From Streptomyces echinatus (GTDB taxonomy: Bacteria; Actinomycetota; Actinomycetes; Streptomycetales; Streptomycetaceae), in NCBI RefSeq assembly GCF_014203595.1, contig NZ_JACHJK010000015.1:124001-188000 (forward strand): a stretch of DNA of 64,000 nt. The letters run 5' to 3'. Positions 63,287-64,000 of the stretch are shown here, piece after piece. Made by a program: the position numbers and the translations under genes. The notes under the pieces were generated by a model. The model was not told the DNA's origin. It did no database searches and was given only the letters and a program-made list of their open reading frames with translations. Every line of letters starts with the position of its first letter. Position 1 is the stretch's first letter.

Positions 63287-63973
63287 ATGATTGATCACGC
63301 TCATGACCTGGCCTGTGTACGTGAAGCGACGGACCGGCTCCTCACCGCGGTCGCCGCACTGGACAACGCCTCGCTCGCCGAGCCGTCACGGCTTCCGGGC
63401 TGGAGCCGGGGGCACGTCCTCGCCCACCTCGCCCGGAACGCGGACGCGCTCGTGAACGTCCTCCAGGGCCGTCCCATGTACGCGAGCGCCGCGGCGCGGG
63501 ACGCCGACATCGAGCGCGACGCCTCGCGGCCCCTGGCGGCGCAGGTGACCGACGTCCGGGAGACCGCGGACCGGTTCCGGGCGACCGGGGACGCCCCCGC
63601 GGACTGGACGCGCACGGTGGAGCTGCGCAACGGCGTCACCGACTCCGCGTCCCGGGTGCCCTTCCGCCGGTGGGTGGAGGTGGAGCTGCACCACGTCGAC
63701 CTCGGGATCGGGTACGAGCTGGAGGATCTTCCGGCGGAGTTCCTGGAGCGGGAGACCGACTTCCTCACGCAGCGGTTCGCCGGACACCCCGACGTCCCGG
63801 CGACGCGCGTCACGGACGGCACACGCGCGTGGACCACCGGTCGCGAGGCCGACGCGCCCGAGGTCACCGTCACCGGCCGGCCGGCGGACCTGGTGGGCTG
63901 GCTCGCCGGGCGCCGCGACGGGACGGCTCTGGAGGTGCGCGGCGGGGAGCTGCCCAAGCTGCCGCCGCTGTAG
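63287..63973 (+). CDS. Maleylpyruvate isomerase-family (mycothiol-dependent type) protein
   Basis: 228 aa. The N-terminal half matches the DinB-like/MDMPI fold (SLAEPSRLPGWSRGHVLAHLARNADAL), where His residues bind a divalent metal. A second metal-His region is WVEVELHHVDLGIGYELEDLP. Enzymes of this family use mycothiol, the actinobacterial thiol, for isomerisation or detoxification; the substrate here is unknown. ATG 63287 is chosen; the longer frame upstream has no supporting sequence. Confidence 0.85.
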   Translation: MIDHAHDLACVREATDRLLTAVAALDNASLAEPSRLPGWSRGHVLAHLARNADALVNVLQGRPMYASAAARDADIERDASRPLAAQVTDVRETADRFRATGDAPADWTRTVELRNGVTDSASRVPFRRWVEVELHHVDLGIGYELEDLPAEFLERETDFLTQRFAGHPDVPATRVTDGTRAWTTGREADAPEVTVTGRPADLVGWLAGRRDGTALEVRGGELPKLPPL

Positions 63974-64000
63974 GCGGCGACCGCCCACGGACGCGCCCGT

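Overview
The window is a high-GC actinobacterial chromosome segment, almost certainly from Streptomyces. Evidence: codon third positions are nearly all G/C, GTG and TTG starts are common, the sporulation regulator WhiA and an RbpA-family protein are present, and a mycothiol-dependent-type enzyme lies at the right edge. From memory, gene order matches the S. coelicolor core region running from dapA2/dapD through suf, ctaA/ctaB, tkt-tal-zwf-opcA-pgl, pgi, secG-tpiA-pgk-gap and whiA-yvcK-rapZ-uvrC to uvrA. No transposase, integrase, CRISPR array, tRNA or rRNA gene was seen. This is mainly conserved core genome with small accessory patches.

Layout. 1-3.4 kb: end of a secreted nuclease, then a small envelope/hypothetical operon on the minus strand. 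3.4-7.1 kb: dapA and dapD (lysine/diaminopimelate), a HAD-like protein, and a TetR/SMR efflux pair with twin operators. 7.1-13.7 kb: the suf iron-sulfur operon sufR-sufB-sufD-ferredoxin-sufC-sufS-sufU-sufT, led by the repressor SufR and a matching operator. 13.8-21 kb: an AAC(3)-family acetyltransferase, an ABC-2 transporter, heme A synthase (ctaA), a nucleotidyltransferase, an amidohydrolase, a small conserved protein and protoheme IX farnesyltransferase (ctaB). 21.4-28.1 kb: pentose phosphate operon tkt-tal-zwf-opcA-pgl, closed by a 16-bp hairpin.

28.2-39.1 kb is the accessory patch: a secreted lamin-tail protein; a GH13 glucosidase with a carbohydrate ABC importer whose MalF-like permease carries a large extracytoplasmic insert; a second solute-binding protein without its own permeases; and a PadR-controlled FtsX/MacB-type ABC system. 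39.2-46.2 kb: a DsbA-like lipoprotein, pgi, an RbpA-family protein, secG and the glycolytic trio tpiA-pgk-gap. 46.5-54.9 kb: a secreted M14 carboxypeptidase and the coupled operon uvrC-rapZ-yvcK-whiA. 55.5-59.8 kb: an XRE-like regulator, a Tat-exported Rieske lipoprotein, and a lacI-pfkB pair. 60-64 kb: uvrA and a maleylpyruvate isomerase-family protein.

The genes join central carbon metabolism (glycolysis, pentose phosphate pathway, NADPH supply, sugar import), Fe-S and heme cofactor supply for respiration, DNA repair (UvrA, UvrC) and development (WhiA). The most notable non-coding signals are: motifs like the mycobacterial RecA-independent DNA-damage promoter upstream of both uvrA and uvrC; a SufR operator over the sufR start; twin TetR operators; and in-frame 18-bp minisatellites inside uvrC and a lacI-family gene.
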